Assembly: GCA_963820315.1 (NCBI GenBank)
Contig: CAWFZK010000048.1
Location: forward strand, 1-64,000
Origin: JACVRW01 sp963820315
Lineage (GTDB): Bacteria; Actinomycetota; Thermoleophilia; Solirubrobacterales; Thermoleophilaceae
DNA length: 64,000 nucleotides
Direction: 5' to 3'
Both the position numbers and the translations under genes were made by a program. How positions within the stretch are numbered: position 1 is the stretch's first letter; the number at the start of each line of letters is the position of its first letter. Below, piece by piece: positions 41,660 to 50,091 of this stretch. The notes beneath the pieces are model-generated. The model ran no database searches and was not told the origin of the DNA. It saw nothing but the letters and a program-made list of their open reading frames with translations.

Positions 41660-42562
41660 CTAGGCGGCCGCCAACTGGGCGACCTTGCGCGCGACTTCCT
41701 TCGTCGAGACCACATGCTTGTCCATCCCGAGCTCCTTCGGCTCGAGGCCGAGCGCCAGGCCGACGGCCTGGGGCAGGTGCAGCACCGGGATGCCGAGGTC
41801 GCGCTCCACGAACTGGGAGGCCGCGGGCTGCTGCAGGTCGAGGTTCAGGTGGCAGAGCGGGCAGGGCGTGACGAGGGCGTCGGCGCCGGCGTCGATCGCG
41901 TCGGCTAGATGGCGTCCGGCCTGGCGCAGCGAGGTGGCGCGGCTCATCGTGATGATCGGGAAGCCGCAGCACTTGCGGGCGCCGGCGTACTCCACCGGCT
42001 CGCCGCCGAGCGCCTCGATCACGTAGTCGAGATAGCGATCGCGCTCGGGGTGGTCGGAGAAGCCGAGCCGCTTCGACGGGCGCACGATGTAGCAGCCGTA
42101 GAAGGGCGCGAGCCGCAGGCCGTCGAGCGGGCGCTGAACCTTCTCGCGCAGCGCGTCGAGCCCGATCTCCTCGACGAGGATCCACAGGAAGTTCTTGTTC
42201 CACCAGCCGGCTTCGCTCTGGTACGAGAGGCCCTCGGGCTCGAGGTGGGAGTTGACCTCGGCGCGGTAGCCGGCGTCGGCGTCGAGCCGCGACTGGCACT
42301 CGGACTGGGCGCCCTGGCAGGTCGAGCAGATGTTCATCATGCCGGCCGCGTCCTGGACGCCCTGAGCCATCGCGAACGTACGCGCGTTGAGCGCGTCCAC
42401 GAGCTCCTGGTTGTGCTCTGCGAGCACGCCCGCGCCGCAGCAGTTGGCACGGTCCAGCTCGACCAGCTCGAGGTCCAGCAGCGGCGCCACCTTCGCGACC
42501 GAGCCGTGCAGCTCGGGAGTGAAACCCCGGGACACGCACCCGGGCCAGTACGCGAGCTTCAC
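41660..42562 (-). CDS. sdhE: HdrB-like CCG-domain subunit of non-classical complex II
   Basis: A 300-residue protein with two cysteine-rich CCG domains: ANCCGAGVLAEHN with CSTCQGAQSECQ, and ARKCCGFPIITMSR with TPCPLCHLNLDLQ. It resembles heterodisulfide reductase HdrB and the SdhE subunit found in place of haem-containing membrane anchors in type E succinate:quinone reductases of archaea and epsilonproteobacteria. The gene directly follows sdhB (4-base overlap). It likely binds an iron-sulfur cluster and passes electrons to quinone at the membrane without haem. Confidence 0.85.
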   Translation of the reverse strand: MKLAYWPGCVSRGFTPELHGSVAKVAPLLDLELVELDRANCCGAGVLAEHNQELVDALNARTFAMAQGVQDAAGMMNICSTCQGAQSECQSRLDADAGYRAEVNSHLEPEGLSYQSEAGWWNKNFLWILVEEIGLDALREKVQRPLDGLRLAPFYGCYIVRPSKRLGFSDHPERDRYLDYVIEALGGEPVEYAGARKCCGFPIITMSRATSLRQAGRHLADAIDAGADALVTPCPLCHLNLDLQQPAASQFVERDLGIPVLHLPQAVGLALGLEPKELGMDKHVVSTKEVARKVAQLAAA

Positions 42563-43677
42563 GACTCCTGACCTCCTTCCGACACGGCGGGTTGCTGCTC
42601 CACCGGCACGGCGCCGGGCTCATCGGCCTCTTCGCCGATGATGTAGAGGTTGAGCTCGAGGCGCTCGTCCTTCGACTCGATCTCCTTGATGATGCGGCGG
42701 ACCTGCTTCTGATCCGGCAGCTTCGGGTGCATCAGGGCCTTGCGCACCTTGACCTTGCCGGAGCGGAGGCCGCTGACAACCGTGGGCAGGCTCTCGGTCA
42801 GCTGCTTGGCGCCGCTCGGGCGCAGCTGTCCCTTGACGAGCGATCCGTCGCCGAACGAGCGCGGCAGCAGCTGCGCCTCGTGCAGCGTGCCCCACTTCTC
42901 GATGATGTTGACGAAGGCCTTCTCGTGGCCGTAGCCGTTGTTCTCGTCCTTGATCTCGAAGTCCGCCGTCGCACGCCGGCGCAGCCGCATGATCTGGTCC
43001 ATCGGCGCGACGTCCTTGGGGCAGACCTCGACACAGGCGAAGCAGTGGGTGCAGTCGTAGATCCCGTGCGGATCCTCGGCGAGGTCCTCGAGCCGTTCCC
43101 TGTGCTCGCCGTCGCGCGGGTCGCCCACGAAGCGGTAGGCCTTCGCGAGCGCGGCGGGGCCGATGAACTCGGGGTCGACCTCCATCGAGAGGCACGAGGA
43201 GACGCAGGCCCCGCAGTGGATGCAGGCCATCGCCTGGGTCACGTCCAGCATCGCCTCGGCCGGGACGATGTACTCCTGGTTCTCGGGCGGCTCCTCGGCG
43301 GGCAAGAGCCAGGGCGTCACGCGGCGGACCTTCTTCCAGTGGACCGCCTCCATGTCCGTGATCAGGTCCTTGATCACCGGCATGTTCCCCATCGGCTCGA
43401 CGGTGATCGCGCCGTCGCGGGCGCGCTCCGCGGCGTCGCCGATGCGCGTGTTGCAGGCGAGCGCCGAGCGGCCGTTGATCTTGACCCCGCACGACCCGCA
43501 GATCGCGGCGCGGCAGGAGCAGCGGATCCCGATCGAGGCGTCCTCGCGGTCCTTGATCTGGAGGATCCCGTCGAGCACCGAGCGCTCGGGTGGAAGCTCG
43601 GCCTCGTAGTCCTTCCAGTAGGCCGCCTGCCCCGACTCGGGGTCATAGCGGCGGATCTTCAGCGTGTAGCTAGCCAC
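42559..43677 (-). CDS. sdhB: Succinate dehydrogenase/fumarate reductase iron-sulfur subunit
   Basis: A 372-residue Fe-S subunit. [2Fe-2S] cysteines lie in IRCSCRAAICGSCGVKING; the second-domain ligands are in MACIHCGACVSSCLSMEV and CTHCFACVEVCPKDVAP. It is longer than classical SdhB, with a C-terminal stretch of about 130 residues (KAFVNIIEKWGTLHEAQLL and beyond), as in non-classical complexes. It lies between sdhA (4 bases away) and the CCG subunit gene (ATGA overlap). Start GTG 43677. Confidence 0.93.
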   Translation of the reverse strand: MASYTLKIRRYDPESGQAAYWKDYEAELPPERSVLDGILQIKDREDASIGIRCSCRAAICGSCGVKINGRSALACNTRIGDAAERARDGAITVEPMGNMPVIKDLITDMEAVHWKKVRRVTPWLLPAEEPPENQEYIVPAEAMLDVTQAMACIHCGACVSSCLSMEVDPEFIGPAALAKAYRFVGDPRDGEHRERLEDLAEDPHGIYDCTHCFACVEVCPKDVAPMDQIMRLRRRATADFEIKDENNGYGHEKAFVNIIEKWGTLHEAQLLPRSFGDGSLVKGQLRPSGAKQLTESLPTVVSGLRSGKVKVRKALMHPKLPDQKQVRRIIKEIESKDERLELNLYIIGEEADEPGAVPVEQQPAVSEGGQES

Positions 43678-43681
43678 CGTC

Positions 43682-45364
43682 TCAGTACGTCCTCTCCTGC
43701 GGCTCCCACTGGGTCATGGTGACCTCGGAGTAGGAGATCTCGGGTTCGCTGCCGTTCGCGGACACGTTGATGTGCTTGAGCCACTCGTCGTCGTTGCGCT
43801 CCGGGAAGTCGGTGCGGAACTGGGCGCCGCGGCTCTCCCTGCGCTCGATCGCGGAGATCACGATGCACTCCGCGTTGTCGAGCATGAACTGGAGCTCGAG
43901 CGCCCCGAGCACGTCCTGGTTGAAGACGGTGCCCTTGTCGTCGATCGAGAGGGTCTCCGCCTCCTCCTTGAGCTTGCGGACCTCGTCGAGCGCGATCTGA
44001 AGGCCGGCCTCGTCGCGGAAGACGGCGACGTACTTGTCCATCAGCTTGCCGAGATCCGCCTTGATCTCGGAGACGCGCCGGCCGCCGCCCTCACGCGCGA
44101 CGATCGCTTCGATCGCGTTCGCCTCGTCGTCGAGCCTCGCGCGGCTGACCTCGGGGAAGTGCAGGTTGCGCACGGCGTCGGCGGCGTGGGCGCCCGAGCG
44201 GCGGCCGAATACGAGCGTGTCGAGCAGCGAGTTCGCGCCGAGGCGGTTGCCGCCGTGCACCGACACGCAGGCGACCTCGCCCGCCGCGTACAGGCCGGGG
44301 ATCGGCGTCTGGCCGTTGATGTCCGTCTTGACCCCGCCCATCACGTAGTGGTTGCCCGGCTTGATGTGGATGGGCTCGCGCGTGATGTCGACGCCGGCGA
44401 AATCGCGGCCGACGTTGACGATCTCGCGCAGCGCCTCGTGGATGCGCTTGCGCGGCACGACCGTGATGTCGAGCGCGACCGTCCCGTCCGGGAAGCCGCG
44501 GCCCTCGTTGATCTCGGTCTGCTCGGCGCGCGAGACCACGTCGCGCGAGGCGAGCTCCATCTTGTTCGGCGCGTACTTCTCCATGAAGCGCTCGCCCTCG
44601 GCGTTGTAGAGGTGGGCGCCCTCGCCGCGGGCGCCCTCGGTGATCAGCAGGCCGAGCCCCGCCAGCGTGGTGGGGTGGTACTGGATCATCTCCATGTCCA
44701 TCAGCGGCGCGCCGACTCGGTAGGCCATGGCGATCCCGTCCCCGGTGCAGATCAGGGCATTCGTGGTCGGGTCGTAGATCTGGCCGTTGCCGCCGCTCGC
44801 GAGGATCACGGCCTTCGCCCCGAACAGCTCCATCGTGCCGTCGCGGATGTTGCGGGTGATCGCGCCGGCGACGCGGCCGTCGTCGCCCTGGACGAGCGCG
44901 GTCGTGAACCACTCCTCGTAGCGGTAGACCGCCTCGTACTTCATGAGCTGCTCGTAGAGGACGTGCAGGATCGCCTGGCCCGTGATGTCGGCGACGTAGT
45001 AGGTCCGAGCCGCGCTGGCGCCGCCGAAGGCGCGCTTGCCGAGCCGGCCCTCCTCGTTGCGGTGGAAGGTCACGCCCCAGTGCTCGAGGTCGAGCAGCTC
45101 CTCGGGCGCCTCACGGCACATGATCTCGATCGCGTCCTGGTCGCCGAGGTAGTCCGAGCCCTTGACGGTGTCGAAGGCGTGCGACTCCCAGGAATCCTGC
45201 GGGTCGAGCGCCGCGTTGATGCCGCCCTGGGCGGCATTCGAGTGCGAGCGCACGGGGTGGACCTTGGAGATGATGCCGACGGATGCGCCCTTGGCCGCGG
45301 CGGCGAGGGCGGCACGCTGGCCGGCGAGGCCGGCTCCTATGACGAGGACGTCGTGCTGAGGCAT
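43682..45364 (-). CDS. sdhA: Succinate dehydrogenase/fumarate reductase flavoprotein subunit
   Basis: A 560-residue flavoprotein. FAD-binding VLVIGAGLAGQRAALAAA, covalent FAD histidine in RSHSNAAQGGINAAL, active-site region MEMIQYHPTTLAG, ITEGARGEGAHLYN, GNHYVMGGVKTDINGQT, and the FAD-binding GANSLLDTLVFGRRSG near the C-terminal third. It oxidises succinate or reduces fumarate. It starts the operon sdhA-sdhB-sdhE. Start ATG 45364, with the Imm1 gene ending 47 bases upstream. Confidence 0.95.
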   Translation of the reverse strand: MPQHDVLVIGAGLAGQRAALAAAAKGASVGIISKVHPVRSHSNAAQGGINAALDPQDSWESHAFDTVKGSDYLGDQDAIEIMCREAPEELLDLEHWGVTFHRNEEGRLGKRAFGGASAARTYYVADITGQAILHVLYEQLMKYEAVYRYEEWFTTALVQGDDGRVAGAITRNIRDGTMELFGAKAVILASGGNGQIYDPTTNALICTGDGIAMAYRVGAPLMDMEMIQYHPTTLAGLGLLITEGARGEGAHLYNAEGERFMEKYAPNKMELASRDVVSRAEQTEINEGRGFPDGTVALDITVVPRKRIHEALREIVNVGRDFAGVDITREPIHIKPGNHYVMGGVKTDINGQTPIPGLYAAGEVACVSVHGGNRLGANSLLDTLVFGRRSGAHAADAVRNLHFPEVSRARLDDEANAIEAIVAREGGGRRVSEIKADLGKLMDKYVAVFRDEAGLQIALDEVRKLKEEAETLSIDDKGTVFNQDVLGALELQFMLDNAECIVISAIERRESRGAQFRTDFPERNDDEWLKHINVSANGSEPEISYSEVTMTQWEPQERTY

Positions 45365-45410
45365 TCGATCGGGCCCGCGATTCTATGGAACAGGGTCGGC
45401 GGGCTTCCGG

Positions 45411-45824
45411 TCAGGTCTCGGTCCAGGCGATCTCGTCTGGGCGCTCGCCAGTCGCGAAGAAGCTCGCCATGGCCGCCCGCGCGTCCGCAGCGGGCACGGC
45501 GGACTCCGGCGCGAACTCGGTCCAGGTCCCCTGGTAGTAGAAGACCAGCTCGTCTTCGTCGCTGCCGTTGCCCGCGCTGACGTAGTACGGCGGATCTCCG
45601 TCGGGGCCGTTGAACGACGCGACGCTCCTGTCCCGGCCGACCCCGATCCCGAGACTGCCGGCCTCGGGATCAACGAGTTCGACGATGAACGGCTCGTCCT
45701 CGCGACCGCGCTGCTCCAATAGATCGAGGCGGCGCTCGAGGTCTTCGAGCGAATCGACGGTGACCCTCTCCTCCGAGGGCGTCTCGGCGCCGTGGGCGGG
45801 GCCGTACACGAGCTCGAAGCGCAT
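45411..45824 (-). CDS. Imm1-family immunity protein (predicted antidote to the deaminase toxin)
   Basis: A 137-residue protein with the Imm1 pattern: VDSLEDLERRLDLLE near the start, FIVELVDPEAGSLGIGVGRD, ELVFYYQGTWTEFAPESAVP, and the closing FFATGERPDEIAWTE. Imm1 proteins are immunity proteins of polymorphic toxin systems and are the family associated with SCP1.201/DddA-type deaminase toxins. It starts 3 bases after the toxin gene stop on the same strand, the usual toxin-then-immunity order. It probably binds and blocks the deaminase domain in the cytoplasm; this is inferred from family and position. Confidence 0.82.
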   Translation of the reverse strand: MRFELVYGPAHGAETPSEERVTVDSLEDLERRLDLLEQRGREDEPFIVELVDPEAGSLGIGVGRDRSVASFNGPDGDPPYYVSAGNGSDEDELVFYYQGTWTEFAPESAVPAADARAAMASFFATGERPDEIAWTET

Positions 45825-45827
45825 CGT

Positions 45828-47712
45828 TCAGCCGCCCCCCGTGAAGACGTAGACGCGGCCCGTCGACCCCACTACCCGAAGCTCGTAGCCGGCCGGCAGG
45901 GCGCGCGGGATCATCCGCATGCAGGTGCCCGCGCAGGGCGCGGCCTGGTTGATGTAGACGGTGGCCCGCGGGATCCCGCGCTGGATCATCTCGGCGACGG
46001 CGTGACCCTCCACGTGGGTGCGGAAGTAGGCGTTGAAGCCCGGCGTGCCCGTGGGGACGTCGAGGGCAGGGCCGGCGCGGCCACTGATGCGCGTGACCTC
46101 CTCGAAGCCGAAGTCGACGACGCCGGTGGTCTTGCCGCCGGCGTAGGTGGGCAGGCGGCTCGCGGGAGACTGGATCAGGCCGCGGGACACCAGGCTGTTC
46201 TTGACGCTCAGCGGCAGCCGGGCCGTGACGTTGCTGAGTGCCTGCCCGACGGACGGCAGCGGCTTGGCCCGCGTGACCCAGCGCGCCAGCCGGCCGATGG
46301 CCGAGCCGACGCCGGACTCGAGGATCTCGATCGGCTCGAGCTGACCCTCCTCGTCGAGCGTCAGCCCGGCGACCGAGCAGCCGAACACCGTGCGCTCCCA
46401 GCCGTCCGGGCACGCTTCGCTCAGCACCTCGTCCTCGAGCTCGCGCCACTCGTCCTCGGTCATGTCGACCCGCGTCCACGGCTCGAAGTAGTTGTCCGGC
46501 GTCAGCGGGGCGACCTCGACCGGCTCTTCAACCGTGACGCTGGGCGGCAGCGGCTCGTCGTCGAACTCAGGCGGCCTCAGCGCCTGGTGCTCGCCGGGCT
46601 TGGGGTCGACAACCGGGAGGTCGGGATGCCCGAGGGACGGCCCTGTCGCCGGCGGCGCCTCCGGGGCAAGTCCGAGATGCTCGTTCGGCTTGGGGTCGAT
46701 TGGGGGCGGTGCGGGCACCGGCTCCGGCTCGACAGGCCGCAGCGCCTCGTGCTCGTAGGGCTTGGGGTCGATGGCGGGCGGTGCGGGCACCGGCTCCGGC
46801 TCGGCGGGCTGGAGCGCCTGGTGCTCGTGGGGCTTGGGGTCGATCGGGAGCGGCTCGGGGGCCGGCGCGGGCGATGGTGTCGGCGCCGGCTCGGGCTCGA
46901 CGGGCCGCAGCGCTTCGTGCTCGTAGGGCTTGGGGTCGATGGGGGGAGGTGCGGGCACCGGCTCGGGCTCGACGGGCTGCAGCGCCTGGTGCTCGTGGGG
47001 CTTCGGGTCGATCGGGGGCGGCTCGGGGGCCGGGCCGGGCGACGGTGCGGGCGCCGGCTCGGGCTCGACGGGCCGCAGCGCTTCGTGCTCGTAGGGCTTG
47101 GGGTCGATCGGGGGCGGTGCGGGCACCGGCTCCGGCTCGGCGGGCTGGAGCGCCTGGTGCTCGTGGGGCTTCGGGTCGATCGGGGGCGGCTCGGGTGCCG
47201 GGCCGGGCGACGGTGCGGCACCGGCTCCGGCTCGACGGGCCGCAGCGCCTGGTGCTCGTGGGGCTTCGGGTCGATCGGGGGCGGCTCGGGGGCCGGGCCG
47301 GGCGACGGTGCGGCACCGGCCCCGGCTCAGCCGGCCGCAGCGCCTGGTGCTCGTGGGGCTTCGGGTCGATCGGGGGCGGCTCGGGTGCCGGGCCGGGCGA
47401 TGGCGAGGGCGACGGCACAGGCGTCGGCTCAGCGGGCCGCAGCGCCTGGTGCTCCTGGGGCTTCGGATCGAGGACCGGCGGGGGCGCCGGCTGTACCGGC
47501 GGTGGTGGCGACGCCTCGGGTACCGGCGCGAGCGCCTGGTGCTCGTTCGGCTTCGGGTCGACGGGCGGCGCCGTTCCGCCACCGCCGCCGCATGCGCAGG
47601 CAACGGGCATGGCGTCCGCGGGGGCGGCGAAGGGCAGGACCAACGCGGCGCCTCCGATCGCTGCGGCGGCGCCGGCCTTGCGGACGTCCTGCCTGTCTCG
47701 AACCCGGGCCAA
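45828..47712 (-). pseudogene. Secreted DddA/SCP1.201-like deaminase toxin with proline-rich repeat arm (frame-broken as assembled)
   Basis: If rejoined, about 628 residues. TTG 47712 gives a signal peptide (MARVRDRQDVRK, then AGAAAAIGGAALVLPFAAP). Then come twelve DPKP-x-EH-x-AL repeats in Pro/Glu/Ala-rich sequence, an acidic spacer (MTEDEWRELEDEVLSEACPD) and a C-terminal deaminase: FRTHVEGHAVAEM holds the zinc histidine and the catalytic glutamate, APCAGTCMRM the two zinc cysteines, and LPAGYELRVVGSTGRVYVF follows, as in the SCP1.201/DddA family of cytosine deaminase toxins. The signal-peptide frame and toxin frame differ by two -1 shifts at about 47314 and 47219. Imm1 follows 3 bases later. 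As assembled, the signal and toxin cannot be one protein; indel errors or a switchable repeat are both possible. Confidence 0.82.
46585..47570 (-). repeat. Tandem repeats coding for DPKP-x-EHQAL units
   Basis: Twelve copies of a motif encoding (I/V/L)DPKP(H/Y/N/Q/G)EH(Q/E)AL. Distances between neighbouring copies alternate between 72 and 96 bases over much of the array, with 102 and 90 near the N-terminal end; all of these are multiples of 3. Two consecutive distances are 95 bases, and both of these units have GTGCGGCACC where others have GTGCGGGCACC. The repeats would form a long extended Pro-rich arm between signal peptide and toxin. Confidence 0.85.
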
Positions 47713-47756
47713 ACCGAGAGATTTCTTCCCGGCTACGGGCGGGCGCCAAACACTCG

Positions 47757-48917
47757 TTAGGCGGGCGCCGCCGTCCGCAGTGCCCGCTGCACCGCCTCGA
47801 CCGTCACGATCCCGCGCAGCACGCCGTCGCCGTCGACGGCCATCACCGCTCCGAGCCGGGACAGGCCATCGCGGCTCAGGAGGTCCTCGAGCGGATCTTC
47901 GACGCGCGCCCGGAGGCCGGTGTCGCCGTCGTCGCGCGCCATGACCGACGCCACCGTGCGTGTCGTCTGCTCGGGTTGGGGGACGCTCGCGACCGCCTCC
48001 TGCGACACCACTCCGACGAGCCGGCCGACGCGGTCGACGACGGGGAACCAGGGCCAGCCGTAGCGCAGGAAGAACTCCTGCTCGGCCTGTTCGACCGTCA
48101 ACGCGTCTGGGATCGCGACCGGCTCGGCATCCATCACGTCCGAGACCCGGATGCCGCCGAGCCGGTCCGAGAAGTCCGCTTGCGCGACCGCTGAGCCGGC
48201 AGCCTGAGCGAGGAAGAAGCCGATGAACGCGAACCAGATTCCGCCGATGAAGTCGTTCCACGCCACGGCCATGAAGACGCCGAAGCCGACCAGCGCCCAG
48301 CCCACGAAGCGGCCGAGCGTGCCGGCGAAGCGCGTCGCCCGATTGCGGTCGCCGGTGATCTTCCATGCGATCGCGCGGGCGATGCGGCCGCCGTCGAGCG
48401 GGAAGCCGGGGATCAGGTTGAAGACCAGCACGATGATGTTGATCGAGGCCAGGTAGCCGAGCACGGCGAGCGTCGCACCGGAGGTGGAGTCCTCGAAGCG
48501 CGAGCTGTCGAGCACCTCCTCCGGGCTCGAGATGAGCGCGCCGAGGCCCATGCACACGGCCGCGATCACGAGCGTCACGATTGGCCCCGCCACCGCGACG
48601 CGGAACTCGACGCCCGGTGAGTCCGAGTCGCGCCCGAGCTTCGCCACGCCGCCGAACAGCCAGAGGTCGATTCCCTGGATCGGGATGCCGTTGCGGATCG
48701 CGACGATCGCGTGGCCGAACTCGTGCAGCAGGATCGACAGGAAGAAGAGCAGCGCGCTGACCGTCGCGAGTACGAACGGGCTCGTTCCGGGCGCCACGTC
48801 CTCGTAGTAGCTCGACAGCGTGAAGATGATCAGGAAGAGGGCGAAGAACCAGCTGACGTCGACGCCGACACGGATGCCGAACACGCGGCCCAGCTGGATT
48901 GAGCCTCCCCCGAACAT
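47757..48917 (-). CDS. M50 site-2-type metalloprotease with CBS domains
   Basis: About 386 residues. Several membrane helices carry the zinc motif LLHEFGHAIVA and the second motif NLIPGFPLDGGR, the hallmarks of intramembrane site-2 proteases. The C-terminal half contains two CBS domains (VSDVMDAEPVAIPDALTV and TVASVMARDDGD with MAVDGDGVLRGIVTVE) that usually sense adenine nucleotides. ATG 48917 is chosen, as GAGG lies upstream. It is upstream of the toxin gene on the same strand, 44 bases from its presumed start; a role in processing the secreted toxin is possible but only inferred. Confidence 0.9.
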   Translation of the reverse strand: MFGGGSIQLGRVFGIRVGVDVSWFFALFLIIFTLSSYYEDVAPGTSPFVLATVSALLFFLSILLHEFGHAIVAIRNGIPIQGIDLWLFGGVAKLGRDSDSPGVEFRVAVAGPIVTLVIAAVCMGLGALISSPEEVLDSSRFEDSTSGATLAVLGYLASINIIVLVFNLIPGFPLDGGRIARAIAWKITGDRNRATRFAGTLGRFVGWALVGFGVFMAVAWNDFIGGIWFAFIGFFLAQAAGSAVAQADFSDRLGGIRVSDVMDAEPVAIPDALTVEQAEQEFFLRYGWPWFPVVDRVGRLVGVVSQEAVASVPQPEQTTRTVASVMARDDGDTGLRARVEDPLEDLLSRDGLSRLGAVMAVDGDGVLRGIVTVEAVQRALRTAAPA

Positions 48918-49008
48918 TGCCCTCAAATGTTCGCAGGCGGCGGCGCTCGCGCCCGGCTCGACATAATCGTGCGCCTTTAGGAGCCATTTGGATGGTGAAA
49001 GGAACGTT

Positions 49009-50091
49009 TTGACTCATTCCGTAACCCTGATCCCGGGCGACGGCACGGGACCCGAGCTCGCCGAGGCGACCCGGCGGGTACTCGAGGCCACCGGCGTCGA
49101 GTTCGACTGGGACCTCCAGGACGCCGGCGTCGACGTCTATGAGGCGGAGGGCAACCCGCTGCCCAAGCGCACGCTCGACTCGATCCGTGAGCGCGGCGTC
49201 GCGATCAAGGGCCCCACGACCACGCCCGTCGGCTCGGGCTTCCGCTCGATCAACGTCGCGCTGCGCAAGGAGTTCGACCTCTACGCCTGCGTGCGGCCGT
49301 GCAAGGCCTACGAGGGCGTGCGCACGCGTTACCCCGAGACCGACATCGTGATCGTCCGCGAGAACACCGAGGACCTCTACGCCGGCATCGAGTTCGAGAA
49401 GGGCTCGGAGGAGGTCGAGAAGCTGCGCAGCTTCCTCGCCGACGAGCTCGACTCCCCAACCCGCGACGAGTCCGGCATCTCGATCAAGCCGATCTCGGTC
49501 TTCGGCTCAGACCGGATCGTCGAGTCGGCCTTCCGGTACGCGGAGGAGAACGGCCGCAAGAAGGTCACGGCCGCGCACAAGGCCAACATCATGAAGTTCT
49601 CCGACGGCCTCTTCCTCGAGGTGGCGCGCCAGGTCGCCGAGCGCCATCCGGACATCGAGTTCGAGGACCGCATCATCGACAACCTCTGCAACCAGCTCGT
49701 CTCGCGGCCCGAGGAGTACGACGTCATCGTGTTGCCGAACCTCTACGGCGACATCGTCTCCGACCTCGGCGCGGGCATGATCGGAGGCCTCGGCCTCGCG
49801 CCGGGCGCGAACATCGGCACCACCGGCGCCATCTTCGAGGCGACCCACGGCTCAGCCCCCAAGTACAAGGGCCAGAACAAGGTGAACCCCACGGCGCTGA
49901 TGCTCTCGGGCGTCCTGATGCTGCGGCACCTGGACGAGACGGAGGCCGCCGATCGCATGGAGCGCGGCATCTCCGAGGTGATCCGCCAGGGCGACAAGGT
50001 CACCTACGACCTCAAGCCGACGCGTGACGACCCCAGCGCCGTGGGTACGAGTGAGTTCGCCGACGCCGTGATCGAGGAGATGAATTCTTAG
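49009..50091 (+). CDS. icd: NAD-type isocitrate dehydrogenase
   Basis: A 360-residue beta-decarboxylating dehydrogenase: VTLIPGDGTGPELAEATRR at the N-terminus, the substrate loop GSGFRSINVALRKEFDLYA, VRENTEDLYAGIEFE, the catalytic lysine region KVTAAHKANIMKFSDG, and NLYGDIVSDLGAGMIGGLGL. The ENTEDLYAG motif favours isocitrate over isopropylmalate as substrate. Start TTG 49009 is chosen over the upstream TTG 48988, since AAAGGA lies 5 bases before it and the protein begins MTHSVTLIPGDG. malate dehydrogenase follows directly. Confidence 0.88.
   Translation: MTHSVTLIPGDGTGPELAEATRRVLEATGVEFDWDLQDAGVDVYEAEGNPLPKRTLDSIRERGVAIKGPTTTPVGSGFRSINVALRKEFDLYACVRPCKAYEGVRTRYPETDIVIVRENTEDLYAGIEFEKGSEEVEKLRSFLADELDSPTRDESGISIKPISVFGSDRIVESAFRYAEENGRKKVTAAHKANIMKFSDGLFLEVARQVAERHPDIEFEDRIIDNLCNQLVSRPEEYDVIVLPNLYGDIVSDLGAGMIGGLGLAPGANIGTTGAIFEATHGSAPKYKGQNKVNPTALMLSGVLMLRHLDETEAADRMERGISEVIRQGDKVTYDLKPTRDDPSAVGTSEFADAVIEEMNS

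Noticed and set aside
45580..45772. Long plus-strand frames over sdhA and the toxin
   Set aside because: Antisense shadows of the minus-strand genes, with biased composition typical of GC-rich genomes.
46585..47570. A CRISPR array or intergenic satellite in the regular repeats
   Set aside because: The unit is in-frame coding sequence for a protein motif, with no spacers of uniform length and strong coding constraint.
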